This document shows, piece after piece, positions 33,136 through 45,537 of a DNA stretch of 64,000 bases (positions are counted from its first letter, which is position 1; each line of letters starts with the position of its first letter). A model generated the notes under the pieces. It searched no databases and had not been told where the DNA came from. It was given only the letters and a program-made list of their open reading frames with translations. This stretch comes from Umbelopsis ramanniana AG. Lineage: Eukaryota > Mucoromycota > Umbelopsidomycetes > Umbelopsidales > Umbelopsidaceae. Made by a program: the position numbers and the translations under genes. The stretch is from assembly GCF_025399195.1 (NCBI RefSeq), contig NW_026252129.1:1-64000 (forward strand), given 5' to 3'.

Positions 33136-34680
33136 ATGCCACCGCTTACGAAGACTCCCCCACCCCACTTGAACGGTTCAGCAAACGGCCTAACTCAATC
33201 AGCCAGCTTAGACTACCTTATTCACTCATACCCTTATCTCGACCTGGAAGTCACTTCCGACAACCTTTTTGAAGGTGCCTGGAACGTGGTTTCCAGTGTG
33301 TTTCCAATCTGGAAGAGAAACAATGTCAAATTTACCCAGTGCAAGGATGGCATCACCAATCAGTGTAAGTGTGTCTGATTCAGCTATATAGCCTTCGTGG
33401 TGCAGCCTATTGACGTACCTGGACACCTTATGGCTTTTGCAGTGGTTCGAGTTGTACATACGTTGGATAATGTATCCGTGCTGGTTCGAGCTTACGGAAA
33501 GGGGTCAGAACTCATCATCGACCGGAAACAAGAACTGATAGTAAGTTGTGGGTAGACTTTGTGGTACACACAAGCATGTGACATCGTCTGATCACACCCA
33601 ATCACCTTTAGAATATCATAACTTTGTCGGCTCAAAATCTATGCCCGCCATTGTACGCACGATTTAAAAACGGTTTGGTGTACGGATTCATAGAGGGTAC
33701 AGTATCTACTGTCGAGGATATGTTTGACACTGAAAAAGCCAATATGATTGCCGTTAAGCTGGCTCGCTGGCACAAGGTCCAACCATTGGCCGACTCGGAT
33801 CCCAATAATCACGAGGATACAAAACTCTGGAGCACCATGAGAAAATGGATGGATTCAGGTGAGAACATCTTTCCAAGCAGTTAGGCTTCCACCCACCTGA
33901 ATGACTTGGCGTACTCATTGTTTGTTTTTTCCACCATATGTAGTACCTGCACAATACGAAGATCCTTCAACTCAGACTACTTTTGCCAAGAGCATCGACA
34001 TGGAGTTCCTTAAGCATGAGGTAGGACAAGTGGCTGTATAAGTTATGTATACGCGGATAGCAAGCTCATTCCCCTTTCACAGCTCGAGACGCTTTCTGCG
34101 AAACTGACCAGCCTCAATTCCCCCATCGTATTTTCACATAATGATTTGTTGTACGGCAATGTGATTTACGCTCAAAACCAAGGTAAGCATGAATGACGCT
34201 TGACATCGATCCAACGTGATCTGACCATTCGAATTCGATCTAGCGTTCTTCATCGACTATGAATATGGAATGCTTGCCCCACGTGGATTTGATATTGGAA
34301 ATCATTTCAATGAATTTGCTGGGTTTGAATGCAATTACGACAACTACCCAAACAAAGTCTTCCAGATGCAATGGTTTGAATGGTATCTAACGGCAAGCTC
34401 AGGAAGTAAGTTCTAGCGGACAAATAGATTTGACAGCTCATGTGGAACGGCCAGTTTCTAAAAATACTCGATTTTCATAGGTCAACCCAGTGAAGAGGAG
34501 AAAGAAAAGCTGTTTCAGGAAGTCGAGCACTACTCCCTTGCATCTCACCTGTATTGGGGATTATGGGCTCTCTGCCAAGCTATGGTTTCGGATATTGACT
34601 TTTCTTACATGGATTACGCAGTGCTGCGATTTTCAGAATACAAGAAGCGAAAATTACAAGTCATCGAGCATTCACAATAG
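33136..34680 (+). CDS. Choline/ethanolamine kinase
   Basis: Seven exons, 33136-33364, 33443-33540, 33612-33858, 33944-34020, 34083-34182, 34244-34405 and 34481-34680, all in phase, give 370 residues. The catalytic Brenner-type motif SHNDLLYGN and the metal-binding motif FFIDYEY are intact, and VLVRAYGKG near the start matches the ATP-binding strand. The enzyme phosphorylates choline or ethanolamine with ATP, the first step of the Kennedy pathway to phosphatidylcholine or phosphatidylethanolamine. Residues alone do not tell CKI1 from EKI1. It lies 1.2 kb from GPC1, which acts on the other choline-salvage route. Confidence 0.93.
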
Positions 34681-34903
34681 AGACACGGAGGACATGGGCC
34701 TTATTTTTTGATATCCACCAATGTAGCACACATATCTATTCTAATGTAATTGAGCTTTGCATCACCGACCCCACTCAGAAGGAGAATACTAGGCTTTAAT
34801 ACACAGCATATATTTTTTTATACGTCAAATAAACTCGTACGGGGGGGGTTTGATCTAAATGTCGTTAGATTTTCCTTTGGAGGTATGGAGGGCAAGTTTT
34901 TCC

Positions 34904-35764
34904 TTACATGCCCTTAATGTATTCAGGGTGAGACTGGAAGAGGGCATTGTTGCGGGCAACAATGTTTTCGAGAGCAGATAACCATACGGTCATTTGTTGC
35001 TTAGTGGTCTCGTTATCACCACCCAACTTCTCCAAAAAGTCCTTGCGGTAAGGGCAAGCCTTCATGGCAAGCTATGTCATAGAAGTCAGCATATAAGGTT
35101 ATCTCTCCCCCACAGCTTTAAATTAACTTACAGAAAAGACGGGTCTGACAACGAAGCTGTGGAACTTCTTCAAAGTAACTTCGTAAGACTTGGTGAAGGA
35201 CACGTTGAGTTCCTCACTAGGATCATCCACGCTACGACGCAAAGCCTTGGCAGTGAAGTCAAGACCTCTGTTTCAGAACGCCAACAGTAGAGTGGTTAGA
35301 ATGAGGTAACTAAACAGAGAAAAGCATCCATCCCATAGCCATCATACCTGTTGAGCCATAAAAGACCTTCAGTAGCGGTTCTCTTCTTCTCGGGAGCCTC
35401 AGTGGCACACAAGTTTTCGAGAGTATCGTTAGCAGTAGGGTTGGAGAGGTAACGTTCTCGGATTTTCTAGAAAGAAAAACCCCCCGTTAAGAAGGATATT
35501 TGACAGAGTGTTTGAACCAAAATTTCAGCATACCTTGATGTTACCGTTCATATCACTCTGAACGACGGAGAAAGCGCTTGATCCAAGAAGGTCTGTCATC
35601 CAACACGTCAGATTGCAACGCGAGATTGTACAACTGCAAAAGGATTAGAACTTACCAAACATCTTTACAAGTCCTTCGGAGGCTTCAAGGAACTGCATGG
35701 TGTCGGTACCCTTGGAGGTATCGACATCAGCGAAGGAGCGAGAGAGGGTGTCAAAGAAGGTCAT
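34904..35764 (-). CDS. Glycolipid transfer protein (GLTP fold)
   Basis: Five exons, 35764-35656, 35592-35534, 35466-35348, 35267-35132 and 35071-34904, joined in phase, give 196 residues, a typical single-domain GLTP. Residues that hold the sugar headgroup are present: Asp-Asn-Lys of QSDMNGNIKK, the stacking Trp of GLLWLNRGLDF, and His of KKFHSFVVRP. The C-terminus ends HPEYIKGM. Known members carry single glycosphingolipids such as glucosylceramide between membranes in the cytosol. The ligand here is inferred from the family. The gene shares a short 139-bp divergent promoter with the transporter at 35904. Confidence 0.94.
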
Positions 35765-35806
35765 GATGGTGTTATAGCGATGAAAGGTCCCCCAAAGCGG
35801 GTACGC

Positions 35807-35814
35807 ATTTTATA
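35807..35814 (-). promoter_or_regulatory. TATA box of the GLTP gene
   Basis: TATAAAAT on the minus strand, about 43 bases before the ATG at 35764, inside the 139-bp interval shared with the divergent transporter gene. Confidence 0.5.
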
Positions 35815-35903
35815 CGTCAATGCGGAGATTTAAACGATACAGGCCAAACGTCCACGGGTTAGTAAAACGGCAGCTCTTTTACCTTTGAACACCCATTTTC
35901 AAC

Positions 35904-37386
35904 ATGCTTGATCCTCCACCAGACAATAATTTTTGGTTGGCATTGTCCGTTTCTATTGTAACCAACCTCATTCAGGTCAGTGTTTTCTTTACCAGCGCAT
36001 TAACCTTAACTGTAACTCATGAGTCATTCTTCATTACCCGCCACAATAGTCTTTTGCACTGGCTATACAGCGGAAGTCGCACATATTGAACGATACGATA
36101 TATCCCATCGAACATCGAAAAAACGCTTTCCGACGGCCACTATGGGTTGCTGGATTCAGTTCATATTTAATTGCTAATATCATAGGCTCCATCTTCACTA
36201 TTGGATATCTCCCGATCGTCATATTGGCTCCAATCGGAGCTATGGGCCTTGTCTTCAACGCTATATTTGCCAAGCTTGTCCTTGGAGACCCGTTTACTCG
36301 CAAGAGTGTAGTAGGTAAATGCTTGACCTTCTTTTCTCCATCACAAGTGAGCTCACGTGGAAAGCCCTTCGTATAAACCCCACCTTGTCCATGTCATTAC
36401 CCATGTGAGGTTACACAGTTTGACCATTCGTTTTACTCATTTTGGTACCCTTTTGTTTTTTTTATAGGCACTATTCTTATTGTCATCGGTGCAATTTTAG
36501 TTGGAGGGTTTGGCGTGGTTCGAGAGCCTAATCACAGTCTAGAGGATCTCATTCAGTTGTACCATCGGCCAGCCTTCATAGCCTACTTCAGCATCCTCGA
36601 ATTTTTCACCTTGATCATGCTCATGGCTACTCATTACATAGAATACCGGGTAAACAAAGTCGAGAGAGGAGTTCTACCAGAATCCAAACTTATCAAAATG
36701 CAAGATATACCTGAGATTAAGATGAAACTCGGCGTAAGGTAAATTGAGGCTGCTCATGAAAGAAAAGAAAAAAGGCAATATCTCCTTACCAGTTCGTTTC
36801 CTGCAGCTATGGTATGCTGAGTGGCAATATCAGCTCCCAAAGCCTATTGTTTGCCAAAAGCGGTTTGGAGTTACTCATATTGACGCTCATCCATGGACAA
36901 AATCAATTCAAGTACTTCTTGACATGGGTCTTAGTCGTGATCATGATCGTCACCGCCTTGCTACAACTGTTTTATCTCAACAAAGGACTTCGACTTTGCG
37001 ACACGGTTATATTAATACCCCTTTCATTTTGCTCATTTAATGTATCCTGTCTCTTCAATGGTCTAGTCTACTACAACCAGTGGTCGCGACTCTTTTGGTG
37101 GCAAATACTCTGTGTCATGATTGGCATTGTCATCCTTGTCAGTGGAGTCTTGATTTTATCCTGGCGAACAAACGATCTTGAAGAACCAGAAATAGTGAAT
37201 GAAACGGACATTCCACCACCAGCCGATCAGGTGGATGAAGTCAGTATGGGAGGCATATCAGGGGTTGCTGCTGCCGTTGCATCCAGCTCGAGCCATAGAC
37301 CAGCAGCCATGCCTACAGAGAAAACCCGCTTACTCCCAAATAAACGGAGGTCGACCATGGAGAGCAACGAGTTTTATGGTATATAG
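35904..37386 (+). CDS. NIPA-type magnesium/divalent cation transporter
   Basis: Exons 35904-35975, 36050-36314, 36468-36738 and 36807-37386 give 395 residues. Nine or so hydrophobic helices follow a short cytosolic start; the first intron falls inside helix 1. NIPA family hallmarks are a first helix with LIQSLALAIQRK, APIGAMGLVFNAIFAK, SYGMLSGNISSQSLLFAKSGLELL and the duplicated EamA-like arrangement. The hydrophilic C-terminus is Ser/Arg-rich (about 60 residues). Family members transport Mg2+ in the plasma membrane or endosomes; specificity is not readable here. Confidence 0.9.
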
Positions 37387-37617
37387 AAAGTAGATACATA
37401 TACATAGTTCAACCCACCCACCCATTACATATATTTTTTTTTGCTCTACTTTACTTTGGTCTTGGAAAAACAACTCGATAATGTTCGTGCGAACTGAGTT
37501 GCAAAAGACTTGGAAAAACACTGGCATGACTGCTAAATGGTGGGGGTTTTTCGTTTGCGGTTTCAGAACTTGTCAACAATCACATCTTGACACACACAAC
37601 ATTTACAGAACTCGTCC

Positions 37618-40292
37618 ATGGCAGCAAACGAGTCATCGCATCTTCCAGAGAGGAAGAAAACTCATCCAGACACAGATCTTAAGAAGTTAAAATCTCAATA
37701 CGGCCCTAAACTCTCAACTTTGAGGGAATTGTTCGCAGACTGGTCAGACGAAGATCTGATTTTTGCTTTACAAGAGGCCGATGGCGATCTAGAGTTAACC
37801 GTTGAACGTATTAGCGAAGGTTCGCTCCGGCTTTTTTTTTTATGAAATTCTTTGTTCAGAACGTATTCTAATCACACACCGTGACCATAGGTTGGGTTAA
37901 TCAGTGGGGTGAAGTCAAAACAAAGAAAGCCAAAAAGGAATCTCAACAGAAAGCAAAGACAGAGGCAGCTGCTGCTGCAACTCAACAGCAACATCAGCAA
38001 TCACCTTCATTCTACTCTAGTCAACAGCGTTCAGAAAAGTCAGACCGCCCACCAAAGGCATCAGAGCGAGGTTCTCGTGGCCGAGGTAAAATATCCTAAC
38101 TGACGCCAATATTTATTTACTTACCTATGACTGACTTAGCGCTTTAAATTGAATAGATGCTTCTACGCGTGGACGGCCATCAAATATAGGCAATCGAGGA
38201 GCTCGTAAGTTGACGGTTTCTTTTTTTTTAATCTTTTTGGTATGGGTACATGTTAACGCCATTGCCCATTTAGCAGCCACTTCAAATAGATCAACTGTTC
38301 CAAGCCGTAAATTTGAATCATCATCCACAGACGCATCAGGCTCATGGGCATCCATAGCCTCTTCACAAAAGCCAGAATCCCAAGCTGCTAGTTCCGGCTG
38401 GGACGCACCTGTGGCAACGCCTTCAAACGACATATCTTGGTCTGATTCCCCCGCACCTACTACCACTGCACCTCAACAACCATCCACAATCGCACCATCA
38501 AACAGCGAGTCAACCACGACTACTACCGCCTCCAAACCAAGCAGCTGGGCAAGCTTATTAAAGTTAGTTTTTGGTGATTCTTTTTTTTTAAAAAAAAAAA
38601 ACACCCTTAACCCTCTAACCAACCTAATACCCACATTAGATCACAGCCTAAGCCAGAACCAACAAAGCAAGAAGCTAAGCAGCCTGAGGCAGCACCTGTA
38701 CAGACATCTGAGTGGGACAAGCCAACCACTTCTGACTGGGATAAACCGGCAACTTCTGAGAAGCCTGCCGCTTCAGAGTGGGACCTTCCAGCTCAATCCC
38801 ATGACCTCGCCACAGAAGAATCTACCATGGTTCCCACCGTCCCAGAGCCTACTACCGTCGAATCAGCCGTTCCCGAACCTGTATCTGCTTCGGATGCCAC
38901 CAAGCCTACAGAACTCACAGGTGTTAAATCCAAGACCCCAATTGGTCGTCGTTTGAAGCAAGACGCTCCCGTTGTTATGCCCGGTGGTGGTGCTAGTCTT
39001 GGTACAATGGGTGTGAAGTTCGGTAGCTTGAACTTGAACGATGAAGATGTTAATGAAACTGAGGAGCCCGCTCCCTCAGCCCTTCAACAAGAAGAGGAAA
39101 GGTAAGTTTTTGGAGACAGCATTCTGGGGATTCTAATTTATCTAATGTATTTTCCCATCATAGACACGCCATCAAGGAGCCTCTTGGTACTGAATCAGCT
39201 TATGTCAACAAGTTTGCCAACACCACTGCATCCAACTTGACTGGCGTCCAACCATCTTTGTCTCAAGAAACCTCACAAGCATTGAAGCAGGAACAAGCCC
39301 CTGCTCAACAACATATGCAACATCAACAACAACAACAACAACAACAACAACATTTCGGCATGGATCACCTCAACTCTCCTTATGGTTCGTATCTGCACAA
39401 CCAACTTCCTGGCGGTTTCTCTGGTTTTGGAATGAACCCTATGGGTTCTATCCCCGATTATGGTGTGTATGGCAATGATGCTCAACGCGCTGCTGCTATG
39501 GGCATGTATGACCCATCAGCCTATGGCCATTCTCCCTCTGTCACTGCTGCAAATGCCTACCAAGGTCGCGACAAACTTGCCCAAGACGGACCCCAAAGTG
39601 CTAATGCCACCTCTGCCGCCGGTCAAACCCAAACCGACACTTTGCACTCCCAGCAAACTCAACAACATCAACAACCAGGTTATCCTAACATGCCTTACTA
39701 TCCTTACTACTATATGCCTAACCAATTCAATGCTCATTATGGCTCTGGATTCGGTCAACCATTTGTCAACAAGAATATGTACCCTATGTACTCTGGCAAG
39801 CCCAATGCTCCTAGCTCACCTTATGCTGCTGGCGGTTCACCTTATGCATCCCAACAGCACCTCTACGGTCTCCCTGGAGCCAACTCTCCTTATGATGATA
39901 TGAGCGCTGGTGCTCAGCAACAAGCTCCTGGCCTTGGCGGTAATGGCATTTTTGACTATCAAAAGCAAGTCTATGGTAACCCACAGCTCCAAGATTTCCT
40001 TGGTGCACAGGGTCAAACGCAAGCCACACCAAGACAAGCCGGTCAAGCCGGTCAAACTAGCCAGACCTCCAAGGCTGACTTGAGAGGACAAGCTCAAGGT
40101 CAACAGCAACAGACACCACAGCAACAACAGTATCCTCAACAAGGTTACTACCAGCAACAAGCTTTCTCATCCTATGGTCAATACACACAGGGTCAGCAAC
40201 ACAGTGGAACTCAACAGCAACCACAACCACAGCAGCAGCAACAGCAGCAGCAACAACCTTATCAACCTCGTTCTCAATACTGGAATCAGTAA
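37618..40292 (+). CDS. DEF1: Def1-like RNA polymerase II degradation factor
   Basis: Exons 37618-37819, 37891-38085, 38157-38204, 38274-38562, 38640-39101 and 39164-40292, in phase, give 774 residues. An N-terminal CUE-type ubiquitin-binding domain ([21 protein letters not shown]...[11 protein letters not shown], about 25-67) is followed by a long low-complexity Ser/Thr/Pro region, and a C-terminus very rich in Gln (CAA/CAG tracts at 39322-39352 and 40215-40256). In yeast, Def1 is processed, enters the nucleus and recruits Elongin-Cullin to ubiquitylate stalled Rpb1. The donor of intron 1 (GTTCGC) is weak. Intron 3 ends in a tandem TAGCAG acceptor (38271-38276), which would give an optional Ala codon. 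Confidence 0.87.
39322..39352 (+). repeat. CAA trinucleotide tract in Def1
   Basis: About ten consecutive CAA codons, all glutamine. Trinucleotide tracts of this kind are length-polymorphic in many fungi. Confidence 0.8.
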
Positions 40293-40807
40293 GTCGAACC
40301 AGGGTTTGCTTTGAGAGAGTACGCAGCGTACTGTTCCCTTTTTTCCTACTTTGTGTGTCTATGTATGTTACCATTGTTTCTCTCTGCATGGGTTTTTGGC
40401 ACTACTACCTTTTTTCTTCTGTGTGTTCATAGTCATTGAGACAAACTAGAGAAGCCTCCCATTCTCTAATTTCCCCCCCCCCCCTTTTCCTAACTTACAA
40501 TGCTGTTTCTTGTACCTTTTTTCTCATTCTTGTGAATAAAAACATCTCCCCTCCCCTTACTGGCCCCAAGAAAGGGAATTTAAAACAACACCGTCTTTAG
40601 GGCAACCACTAAATTGTTATAAGCAAAGAATAATATCAACGGAAAAAAAGAACAATGCATGGAATACAAGTTATATAGGCAGTAAAGGTAAACGAGGGGG
40701 AAGAACAAGTTTGAACGAGCGAGAATAAAAGAAAATTGGCACAAGTTTTTGGATCACAGTGTGGTATGAATTTTTTTTTTAACGGTTACTATTTAGAAAC
40801 CCCCGAA
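40293..40807. other. Convergent 3' intergenic interval
   Basis: 515 bases between the stops of DEF1 and NST1. It contains pyrimidine runs (a C10 run near 40478) and AATAAA-like sequence near 40545. No gene. Confidence 0.5.
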
Positions 40808-43800
40808 TTATAACGAAAGACCACCGAACAGTGCAGCATTCCCTTGACCTAATTGTTGCTGTGGTTGTGGTGGTTGTTGGGACGGTAGGAAATGGGATGG
40901 TTGTGGTATTGGTGGATGATGCTGAGCACCGGTGGGAGAAGCATGACTGGCGAACTGATGAAAGTTGATGTCGGTGCTGCCACTGATGGAAGGTGAAAGT
41001 GGCCCTGATGGCAAGAATCCATTGACGCCCAAGCTTGCTCTCCGATTATAGTCTCCCATCTCATACCGCAACAGATAACCCTGGTGTGGATGATTAATGC
41101 AGTTAAACCCGCTATTGGTCATTAAACATGCTTCCAGAAGTTCTTGCTGGTCAACCACTATGTCCGGAAACAGATCGCTGTACATTCGATGTAATTGAAA
41201 CAAGGGATGAAACGTCATACCCACAGGCCAGTGGTTTAACGGGAAATGTCCAGTGGGTGTATATAATTCTTCCAATTTCAAGTACGCTGCTTTGGCTCGC
41301 TCGACTATTAGCTGTAGGCGATCAGGCTAATGAAAGGAATAACCAGGTTAAATTTTTGTTCATTTTTCAAAAAAGACAATGTGTCAAACCCTTACCATTA
41401 CATCACCAAAGAGCTTGCTTTGCACAGTCTCATCTATCAAGTTGGACGGCGTACCCCATCCTAAAAGATTAGGTACGTTAGGGAATGATGCCCGTTTCAT
41501 TCAACAAATACCATTTTACTCTGGTCCAAAACTTTACCTGAAATGTTTGGCCACGCACTGTTGCCACCTTCACCAGAAATGGACTGCGATCGCTGCGGTG
41601 AATGCATTAGCCACGGTCGCTGAGGCACTGATCTCTGTCGCGGTGAGTCTGCCACTCCATTCAAGAGTGATGATGCCGCATCCGAACCTGACAGAAAAGA
41701 AAAAGACAGTAAATACGCATTAGTAAGGGCATAATATGATCTTCCATTCATTCTCGTCGTATTCACCTTTAGAGTCACCAAATAAAGAGAAGAACGACGG
41801 TGACGAATGTGATTCATTTACAGCGTCCTGCGTTGAAGAATCAACCTGCAAAGCCTCCGTAAAGGGTGGTTCGACCATGGTTTCAAAAGGTGGTTGTGCT
41901 CGTCGCTCAGCGCCAATGGTCGGTCCGCCTACGACTCCCATTGAAGCAGATTTCCTTCTATAGCCAGGTGGTTTGCCAATAGGAGCGATGCTGGATCGAG
42001 TTATAGGCTTGACAGGAGCCGTCTCTAACTGTGAAGACATTCGTTTAGGGTATCCTACTGGCAACACTCCCATACTGTGATTGGCAAGCGAATTAACACC
42101 AGTCGATGACTTCTCCATCTCTTGGTCTTGAAACACTGTGTTCACTAAGGGAGGGGACACTAGTCAGCGCAAGTATTCCACGACAACCCTACCGTCATGT
42201 ACATTACCTGGTAAACTAGAGGTTGGAAGATGATTTCGGAAAGAGGGGCTGCGCACTGGTGAGAGTGGAGAGCTGGGAAGGGGATGATGGAAAGATAAGG
42301 GCTGTGGTGCATTGGATATCGCCAGCGGCGTTAAAGAGAGGGTGGTATCGAGGGAGGGTGAGCTTTCATCCACATCAGAATATAAAGCTTTTGGCGATCT
42401 GAGAGTCGATCCACTCTTAATCACATAGGGCATGGACGAGTGGTTGCTAGGCGTGGATTGGGATGCAGTAGGAATAAAGTTAGACAGGGATGGTGGTATT
42501 GAGGACGGTATCGTTGAGGAGTCCTTTCGATTCTGCTCTTGACGTTCCTTCATCAGGTCCTTCAACCGTTCCTTCTGTTCAACTTCCTTTCGCATAAGCA
42601 CCTCCGCCTCCTTGCGTTCCTTCTCCTCTCTCTCTTTTCGTTCTTTTTCCTCCTTCTCTTTTCGTTTTCGTTCTTTTTCCATTAATCGATCCTTTTCTTC
42701 TTTCATTCGTCGACGTTTTTCTTCTTCTTTTCGCAAACGTTCTTCTTCTCTTTGTCGCCGTTCTTCCTCTTTCTTTAATCGCTCCTGCTCTCGTTTGTGA
42801 CGCTCCTCTTCGAGCTTTCGCTCCTTTTCGATTCGAGCTTTCTCTTCTTCAGCAAGCCGTTGGGCCTCTTTCGCCATACGCTCTTCTTCTTTTTGTTTCT
42901 TGAGTTGACTGTAAATGTGAATAATAAGTGAAATGTTTCTGAAACAGGCATAAATTCTTTATATTTAACATTACCGTTTTTTGTCCTTCTTTTTCTCCTT
43001 TTCTCTCAACTTTTTTTGCTCTCGTTCTTCCTTTTGTCGATCTTCTTCTTCCAGCTCTTCCAAAAGGCGCTGTTGTCGCTCTTGTGCAATCTTTTCACGA
43101 TACGCTGTAAGAACGCGCTGTTCAAACATCCGTGCGGCAAATATTTGGAACATCCGCCGTCCTTCTTCCATTCGCTGTTCTTCTGTCATGGTATCCTATA
43201 ATGGAGTTGATGTAAGTAAAAAGCACCCATCATGCGTCTAAAGGTGAGTCCATTTGCGTCGTCGTCACTCACTTCATCCACTTCATCTTCATATGCATCG
43301 TCGTCTTCATCATCATCGTCGTAGTATTCATCCTGATCCAAGCCAGCTTCTTCTTCTCGCTGCATTCGTCGCTCAGCAAGTCGCTCCATCATATCAAGAA
43401 ACTTTTTGCCATCGTTTTTCAACAGATCATCGGCGACGGTGAGGATGCCTCCTTTGACGGTGAGGCTATTGCCAAAGTTGAAGTGGTCACCATTGCCCAT
43501 CATGTGCTCACCATGTCTGTCCATAATTGCCATAGGAATGTGAGTCACACGAACCACAAACAGTTTCTAAAAAAGTTTGTGGAGCCTTGCCGTAACTTAC
43601 CGGCTACTAAGGTCTTCATCATCATAGTCGCCATCGTATTCGTCGTCGTCATCATCTTCGTCGTCATCGTCTTCGTCGTCTTCGTCTTCATCTTCATCGT
43701 CTTCGTCATCATAGTCGTCCTGGTGATCTAATGGATTCTTTGATGCAAGAATTTGGTTTGCGTAGGCATCCACTAAAGCGGCATCTGTTCGCATGCTAGC

Positions 43801-44612
43801 ATATCCATCTTGGAGAGAACGCGCGATACCGTAACCATGATTACTTTGCTGATGATTTGCGTACTGTTCCAACTCTTCATAGTAAGCATCATAGAGAATC
43901 TCCAATTCTTCTTCTATGGCGGTTCTACAACATTGGAAGAGTAAAAGAATCGAGATCAATGGATTGTTCCCTTGAGGGAAGTCATCAAAAAGTGAACCTA
44001 CCTCTTTTTGCCACACACTGAACAATTACAACTATGTTTCTGTTGTTCTTTCATTTTTTTTAGCACAGCTTCTTTTTCGACCTTGACCAGCGATCGACGC
44101 TCGTCTTCGCCTAATTGTAACCAGAACTCTCGTATTCTCTGACGCTCTTCGCTATTATTGTTACTGGACCATATATTATCCCCGGAGAACTTCGTGCGAG
44201 AATCGTTATCAGATTTGTACGGCAACGTAAGATTATGTGAATGCAAGGCGGAAGGCTGGGAATGAGTGACCTGATTGTCAATAGATTCCATTGCAGATGA
44301 TTTGGACTTCTTCTTCTTCTTTTTCCTTTTGTTCGATGTTGCGTTGGGCATGTCGTCAAACTGTTGCCGAGAAGATAAGTCTTGACTATGAATAGATTCT
44401 ATGGGATGGTCGTCGTCGTCATCGTTTACAGCGGCGGACGCATCATGGTGTGGTGAGCCGAGATTGGATTTATTGACAGATTTCTTCTTCTTCTTTTTAG
44501 ATTTGCCATTTCGAAGCGCTCTGGCGTTGACTAATCCGCTATTTTCAGTCATGGATTCTGTCATCCCGGCAGATGTTCCTTGGGCCGTTTCAACCAAGCG
44601 TTGCATCGTCAT
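40808..44612 (-). CDS. NST1: Nst1-like stress-response scaffold protein
   Basis: Nine exons: 44612-44002, 43924-43601, 43516-43273, 43195-42975, 42908-42208, 42144-41767, 41687-41538, 41460-41396 and 41326-40808. Phases agree, giving 1070 residues. The N-terminus has two KKKKKK basic runs. The conserved block [16 protein letters not shown]... followed by [21 protein letters not shown] is diagnostic of Nst1. Then come a very acidic Asp/Glu tract, a charged helical region of Glu/Arg/Lys (about 400-620), and the C-terminal HGWGTPSN-like block found in exon 8. In yeast Nst1 affects salt tolerance and condenses into P-bodies. The start is the ATG after a TTTATATAG acceptor-like sequence, so a 5' exon may be missing. 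Confidence 0.88.
43613..43722 (-). repeat. Asp/Glu-encoding low-complexity tract in Nst1
   Basis: GAC/GAT/GAA/GAG repeats encode a run of about 35 acidic residues ([17 protein letters not shown] and on). The opposite strand reads as a spurious long frame of Ile and Val. Confidence 0.85.
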
Positions 44613-45537
44613 ATTGCTATATAAACACCAAAGAGTCAACCTTAGTTATTGTTACAGGGATTTTGATAGAGATCGGGGCTACGATTTGCAAAAAGTGGAT
44701 CTTGGTTGCTAACCTAAACAGTCCAATCGGTGGAACTTTGTTGTTTAGAAATTCGCTGGTTGATTTCGATGGGTCAGCCAACAATTCAAAAGGGCTGAGG
44801 GAAAAATAGCGGCCAAAGGGAACTGGGTGAAAAACTGAGTGAGCAATGGGATCCTAAGGCTCAATTGTCTTTGCATGAGTAATTTCAATTTTACCACCTG
44901 GATGCGTCACCTTCGGATGGGATGGATGCACGCTTCTTTCATTCCTTTCCCCCAAGATTCCAACAGGAGTCACACCTTTGAAATCCCTTTCTGTTCTGAC
45001 ACAGGGCAGCCTCCACCGTCTTTCACTCCTTTTTTATTGATTGCAAGAGGGAAATCCCCTATCCATTACCCTTTTCATAGGGGCATTGGAATGTAGCTGT
45101 GCGTATCTCATTGTGTTGGATGAACCTGTTAATATCACAAAAAGCGATTTGGCGGGTTCCTATCGGATGTGGTCACTCCGAAGTAGCCGAGAGATTTGAC
45201 GTGATTATGAAAGGATGTAGTCCCAGAATAGACCTGCAAAGAATTATTCTTATTTTGAGCCACACACGGTCGTCTTCGTAATTTCCGTTTAAGGTGGGTT
45301 GCAAACAATGAGGTCCAGGGTAGAATAGCAAATATTGCTCCAGGAGGTCATGAAACGTTAAAGGTTGCTGGCACGCGATTCCAAACGTGGCACACATATT
45401 CCTGTCGCCCGGAAGCCAGTATGACCCGCTTCTCCTTGAAAAAGCAAGGTCAAACGTATATAAAGCTGGCCATGATTTCCCAATTTTCTTTTTCTACTGT
45501 GCCTAACCAAAAAAAACAAATCTCTCCATCCATAACA
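44613..45537. other. Divergent promoter region between NST1 and an unknown gene
   Basis: 925 bases. Frames of 60-103 codons occur on both strands with no protein-like pattern. A TATATAAA box at 45457-45464 marks the promoter of the gene at 45538. Nothing else is recognised. Confidence 0.5.
45457..45464 (+). promoter_or_regulatory. TATA box of the gene at 45538
   Basis: TATATAAA about 74 bases before the ATG. A strong match and good spacing for a regulated, TATA-dependent promoter. Confidence 0.55.

Noticed and set aside
43483-43731. Plus-strand frame with long Ile/Val runs
   Set aside because: Antisense reading of the Asp/Glu repeats of Nst1.
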